Both the position numbers and the translations under genes were made by a program. From Otis tarda (taxonomy: Eukaryota; Chordata; Aves; Otidiformes; Otididae), in the NCBI GenBank assembly GCA_026413225.1, contig CM048552.1, positions 57,489,001 to 57,553,000 of the forward strand: a stretch of 64,000 nt of DNA, in the 5' to 3' direction. Under the pieces are notes generated by a model. It worked only from the letters and a program-made list of their open reading frames with translations, was not told where the DNA came from and ran no database searches. Within the stretch, counting starts at the first letter, position 1; each line of letters starts with the position of its first letter. This document shows, piece after piece, positions 58,967 to 64,000 of this stretch.

Positions 58967-60532
58967 CCCAGCCCGCTGTCCCTGCAATGAGGATGCTGTA
59001 ATGAAGGGGGCTGCGCTGTGCTACGTGAGCCCAGCCCTGCGGCTGCTAGTCTGCCTGCTTCCAGTCCTGGTTCTTGCCTGCAAGCTCCCTCAGAGTCAGA
59101 AAGAACAACTTGCTCCCTGGCACTCAGCAGATCAAGCCCGTCAGCACCGTGCTCCACAGCTTTCCCTCCAGGAGATCCATCACCGCAGGCTCACAGCTCA
59201 GTGCTGCATCAGTTGCCACGCTCTTCTTGCTGCAAAATGTGCAGACAGTTGTCTTCTCGCTAACATATGTAGGGACACTTCTGTGAACTGTGTGCTGGAT
59301 CTGCACGAAGTGCTGGCAGGGGGCAGGAATAATTTTTCTTCCAGCTAGGAAGAGTCGCTGATTCAGCAAACTCCCCCTCTGCACTGCCCTGCCAGCACAA
59401 ACCGTGCCAGACAGAGACCTCCTGCATCCTTCCCCTGCGCTCCTGCCATGCCTGTTTGTGTCCAGGCAACAGACAGCTCAGATCTTAGCTCTGTGTGGAG
59501 TTTTACCTCTGCCCCAGGCACATATTATCCGCTGAGGCCAGTGTGCCAATCCTGCCGTACCGAATCTAGCCCTGCCTCCATTTGCTCCTGCGCGGCCAAG
59601 CAACTCGTGCCCCATGGGAGTCTTCAGATGCACTCCTTGGCACGGGCACAACCGGAATGAGCTCTCTCTCTCCAGCAGCTCTGCTTTTCCCACTCCCATC
59701 GAAGCACAGCCGCGCTTGCCAGCAGCTCGAGCACATTAGGAATGGAAAGGAGAGGCTGATGTTTCAGCTGAATGTTGAGAAGTTTTGGGACAATAGTGTG
59801 GCCCAAAGCCTTCCTTCACCTAAGAGGCTTTCTGGCTCTTCCTTGCCAGGAGAATGCAGGACTGCAGAGACACAGACACATGGTGCCTTGCAGACACTTT
59901 ATTGTTCTTGCACCCACGTATTTTTGTCTTTTGAGGTGAAGGTTTATTGGGGGAAGAGGGTGGATAAAAAGAAATATTGTTTTACTCCTATATTCCTTTT
60001 CTTCTCATCCTTTGCTCCTCTTTTACTTCCAAATTGCTCCCTTTTATTACTACAGGACATGAAGTCAGTGTCACCCTTCCCCCAAATCACCCAGGACTTC
60101 CTTCACAAAGACGGTGTAAGTGTGTACTTTGCTCCTTCTGTGGAGAAGTGCAAAGGGGAGGAGGGGAAGAGAGGGTAACAAGGAGAAGGTTTCAAGATTG
60201 CTGACCTCCAGCTAATTTAAGCACAGGAACAATTCAGCTGCTGCAGGGTGTAAATTCAAATAACTCTGGATCTCCTTGAATTTCTATCAGGAGACGGTCA
60301 GCACTAGAGTAACCAATAACAGGGGAGGATGAAAAATTATTTTTGCCTACCTATATGGAGCAGATTTTGACCCAAATTAGTGCCCAGCTCTTGGACCAGT
60401 CTCTCCTGAGCATTGGTTTGCATCAAAGACACTCAGACTAACACTAACCTAAACTGCAGCATCACACAGTGCAACACAGCTCTGGGCTGTGGGACTGTTG
60501 CCCTCCTGCTTCTGGCTCTGAGTCAAACCATG
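58967..60532. other. Region upstream of KCTD17
   Basis: No gene recognised. The human neighbours on this side, MPST and TST (rhodanese family), were looked for by their CR-type active-site loops and not seen. Confidence 0.5.
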
Positions 60533-61190
60533 CCAAATGAGAAGCTCAGCATGAGCTGACAATGCGTGCTTGCAGCCCAGAAAGCCAACCACATCCTGGG
60601 CTGCATCAAAAGAAGCATGGCCAACAGGTCGAGGGAGGTGATTCTCCCCCTCTACTCTGCTCTGGCGAGACTCCACCTGGAGTACTGCATCCAGCTCTGG
60701 AGCCTCCAACATCAGAAGGACACAGACCTGTTGGAGAGAGTCCACAGGAGGGCCACAAAGGCAATCAGACGGCTGGAGCACCTCTCCTATAAGGACAGAC
60801 TGAGAGAGCTGGGGTTGTTCAGCTTGGATGAGGCTGTGGGGAGACCTTATAGCAGCCTTCCAGTACCTAAAGGGGGCCTACAAGAAAACTGGGGATGGAC
60901 AAGGGCATGTAGTGATAGGACAAGGGGTACAAGGGGTAATGGCCTTGAACTGGAAAAGGGTATATTTATATCAAATATCAGGAAGAAATTCTTTATTGTG
61001 AGGGTGGTGAGGCATTGGAACAGGTTGCCCAGAGAAGCTGTGGATGCCCCATCCCTGGAAGTGTTCAAGGCCAGGCTGGATGGGGCTTTGAGCGACCCAG
61101 TCTAGTGGAAGATGTCCCTGCCCAGGGCAGGGAGGTTGGGTCTAGATGATGCTTAAGGTTCCTTCCAACTCAAACCATTCTGTGATTCTA
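60533..61190 (+). mobile_element. CR1 LINE fragment, 5'-truncated, well preserved
   Basis: Covers the last ~180 codons of CR1 ORF2 and its 3' UTR. A frame open from ~60566 to 61105 reads [57 protein letters not shown] and RHWNRLPREAVDAPSLEVFK. In the middle (around 60830-60900) the consensus protein falls in another frame, so two compensating indels are likely. Ends CCATTCTGTGATTCTATT. Confidence 0.93.
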
Positions 61191-64000
61191 TTATGAAATC
61201 CGAGAGCTCTGCCCTGCACTCTGGTGTGCAAGGGATGCAGGACCCTGTCTGTGCCAGCCATAGCTCCAGCAGAGAATTAGGGTGAGGACTGTGGCAGTCT
61301 GATATGAATGCAGCAGTTGGGTGGCAGCCTATAGCCGTTTATCTCCCTCTCCAGGAAATCTGCCCTGCCTTAGTTTTCTCTCTTCTTCTATCGAGGGCTC
61401 ACCCTGTCTCCCTTTCCTCCTCTCATAGCCCCTCAGCTTCTTGCTCCTTTTTAGGTCCATCTCTTATTCTCAACACCTTCTTCCCCAACCTCTCCCACAC
61501 CAATGCTCCTCACGGGTCAGGGATGATCTGTGTTCAGAGCACACCTTCTTCCATCAACACCAGCCTCCATTTGTGGCCAGCACTTCAAGTCTTGCTCGCG
61601 CCAGGGCCATGGTGTGAAAGGTTAGTTGGTAAATCAAAAGAAATATACTACGAGTAAGGGAAGAGGTCAAGGTACACCACTCCCATCCCCAGAGCCTCCT
61701 TTTCTGCAACATACAGCACAAAATTTACTGGAACCCCCCCAGGCCAGGGCATTCCCCATAGTACGCGAAAATCTTCTTTAGGAAGAAGTCAGTCCGGGGT
61801 GAGTTACTAACTGAAATGCCATGGTGAGTCACTGGTGTGGGCTAAATACAGACCCGATTTGCGCACCATCACCAGGCACAGTTCTGAGATGCAGCTTGCA
61901 TGCCCTTGTTAAGGTCCATTAAAATCAAGCAACAGAACAGAGGAGAAATAAAATTAAATAACCCAATGGCTGTTCCTCCTGCTTTGATGACAACTATATA
62001 TAAACACAGGCACAGAAACAGAGACGGGAGAAAGAGCTTACACAGGGCAGTGTGATTGCATAACGTCGTACAGCCCAGCCGAGTACCCAGTTAAATCGCA
62101 GGCACAATTGCACAGACAAACTGGGGGCAGGAAAAACTGGACAGCCACTGGGTAGGTAGGTGATGGGCCTGAACAAGAGTTGAGGAAAACACAGCAGGGG
62201 ATAAGCAGGGAGCTTCCTGGTGCAGCGGCCAGCAGGCCTGCAATGCAAACCCGCAGAATGCTGCACACGCTGCAGTGCTCCGTACATGCACTGCAGCCTG
62301 ATGAGTCAGCCGAGTACACAGAATAGGATGCATCGCTGACGTTGCGGAGCTGCTCTTAGGGAATCGTTGCACTGTGGACCGTCAGCGGAAGCAAGGGGTC
62401 ACCGTGTGTTGGCACAGATAGTGTCACCACTCTGGCAGGCTGCGAACACACATCTGGGATCAAACTTGTGTGATTGTTTAGTTAATGAACACACTGTGGC
62501 ACGAGGTACCAGAGAAAAAACTGTCTCCTCTTTCTTCTCTCCAAGAACTGGGGTGAGGAGGACAAGTAATGCTCTGAAATCTGCCATTAAGCCAACAGTG
62601 AACTGGGCAAATAAAACTCCCCACACTGGACTTGGGGGTGAGAGGAAGACAGTTCACCTGCAGCCAACAGACTGCCAGCCGAGTCAGGCATATCTGAGCA
62701 GGAAAAGGTCCCACAGCATGCGGGCAGCTAATCCTTCTCCAGCTCCTTGTGCTTCGTGCGATCTGTGAGCAACATACCTGCATCCAAAACAGCGCGTAAA
62801 GTCTGTGTGCATGTACATCACTCAGCACCTGTGCTCAACAGGTGCTGGAAAGAGAACAGTTGCATAGCAGCCAGTTGGTGAGCTGGGACCAGGAGAGACA
62901 GGAGGAACAAGAAAAGCGCCTGCAGGGAACAGTGATTACCATTGCTAATGCAGCGGTCATTAGTCCTAAGGGACAGCGATGCTGGGAGAAGGGCTGTTTT
63001 GGAATGTGGGAAAGTTTGCAGGGGGACAAAAGATTCGCTGGGAAATGAAGTGTGAAATATGCAGCAGCAGGGAAGGAAAAGGAAGGCAGGGGATGAAGAA
63101 GACATGTGAGGAACAAGGGACTGTGGGACTGCTTTTGCAGAACCATTGACCAGACTGTTTTCACAGAGTCCAAAACTGCTTCAGGACAAAAGTATTACAG
63201 ATAGCAAAATATGCCAATAAATCAATAAAGAGCTTACATGCTGGCCTGGGATTCTCAAATTTATAGAGAGAGCTATAAGAGCTCCAGTCTCAAGTTAGCC
63301 ACAAGTCAATGTGACCCTCTTCCTACATCAGGGCTGGTTTTTAGGCTACTTTTTGGCCACCGTGAGCCCAAAAATATGCGATTCCCACTTCCCTGTGGCA
63401 AATCTTCCACAGGAGAGTCATAAACATTAGTGATTTGCATTCAGACCCATTTCTCCCCTTCCCATTTTCCAGTTCCCACAGGAAGCCCACCCACCAAGTC
63501 AGGGACGTAAAGATCTGCAGAACATTTATAGTCCTGGTGCAAGTCCCCTCAGCCGTTCCATATGTCCAGTGGCATCTGTTATGGCTCAAAATAGGTTTTT
63601 GCAGTCTCCAGGCTTTGAAAACATTGTCTCGGTCTCCACAATGTTCCCAGTGCTTAGCTTGCAGTGTGAGAACACATCCCAACTAAAAGGAGGGAGGGTA
63701 TCTGAAGCCACTCTTGGACAGATTTTTGAGATATGATGTAACAGGGCATACCCCAGAAAGACAAAGTATTTTGTCATGGGAAGGAAGTTCTCAATTTCTC
63801 CTCTGCAGGGAAACAAAGGCAAAGCTAAGCATTTGGTAAAAGATTTGCCAGAAGCTGGGAAAAATGAAGAACTGCTGAGATTTTGTGGTTCAAAACCTGC
63901 ACACCTTGGCACACACACCAGAGAGAGGGAAGTGCCCTGCTAAATGTCATCAAGCCACATAGCCAAAATGTAGAGCACGGGGAGAGGGAAATCTTTCACT
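61191..64000. other. Right flank without a recognised gene
   Basis: No coding similarity recognised. Shows TGAGTTAC (61800), TGAGTCAC (61825) and TGAGTCAGC (62302), AP-1/NF-E2-like sites. Short frames only. Confidence 0.5.

Noticed and set aside
58552-59157. A 303-codon minus-strand frame (58246-59157) as one real protein
   Set aside because: Only its BTB part matches a family, the conserved exon ends at a good donor at 58338, and the upstream part crosses promoter motifs.
59582-60178. 198-codon plus-strand frame as MPST or TST
   Set aside because: No rhodanese signature or active-site loop; no exon structure.

Overview
The window reads as a nuclear genome segment from a bird. Interspersed repeats are CR1 LINE fragments ending in the avian CR1 3' tail (ATTCTATGATTCT type), introns are short, and three vertebrate genes can be reconstructed exon by exon. 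Their order, IL2RB (+), TMPRSS6 (+), KCTD17 (-), mirrors human 22q12.3 (as I recall, KCTD17 +, TMPRSS6 -, IL2RB -), seen from the other strand. I cannot name the species. No retroviral, Polinton or other virus-derived element was recognised, and no tRNA, rRNA or CRISPR.

Layout. 1-14,245: no recognised protein gene; a GT microsatellite (~4.95 kb), an A/T-rich repeat (~9.9 kb) and a decayed CR1 (~10.44-11.20 kb). 14,246-25,446: IL2RB, nine coding exons, about 584 residues, with signal peptide, WSDWS motif, transmembrane helix, Box1 region and the C-terminal STAT5-docking motif; 3' UTR probably to ~27.6 kb. 27.6-31.5 kb: spacer without a recognised gene. 31,577-49,455: TMPRSS6 (matriptase-2), seventeen coding exons, 787 residues, with every domain and the full catalytic triad; poly(A) signal at 50,379. 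53,005-58,551 (minus): KCTD17, six coding exons, about 246 residues, with BTB domain and conserved middle; its 3' UTR may run back to a minus-strand poly(A) signal at 50,815-50,820, so TMPRSS6 and KCTD17 converge tail to tail. 58.6-59.0 kb: KCTD17 promoter region with three copies of the ACTACA..TCCCA (ZNF143/THAP11-type) element. 59-64 kb: intergenic, with one CR1 at 60.53-61.19 kb.

The genes do not form a pathway. IL2RB is the shared beta chain of the IL-2 and IL-15 receptors on lymphocytes; TMPRSS6 is a hepatic type II membrane serine protease of iron homeostasis; KCTD17 is a substrate adaptor for Cullin-3 ubiquitin ligase. They are neighbours by conserved synteny.

Points most worth a second look: a pair of in-frame splice acceptors before the last IL2RB exon, separated by 86 open codons that would insert between Box1 and the acidic tail; the triple ZNF143-type element, all copies in the same orientation; a 17-bp-arm hairpin with an adjacent 12-bp direct repeat in a KCTD17 intron; a nested AT-rich inverted repeat in IL2RB; and a fully catalytic TMPRSS6 in a class for which hepcidin has been reported missing. 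I found no evidence of a wholly new biological system. Exon boundaries come from reading GT/AG sites, frame continuity and remembered human proteins, not from transcripts.
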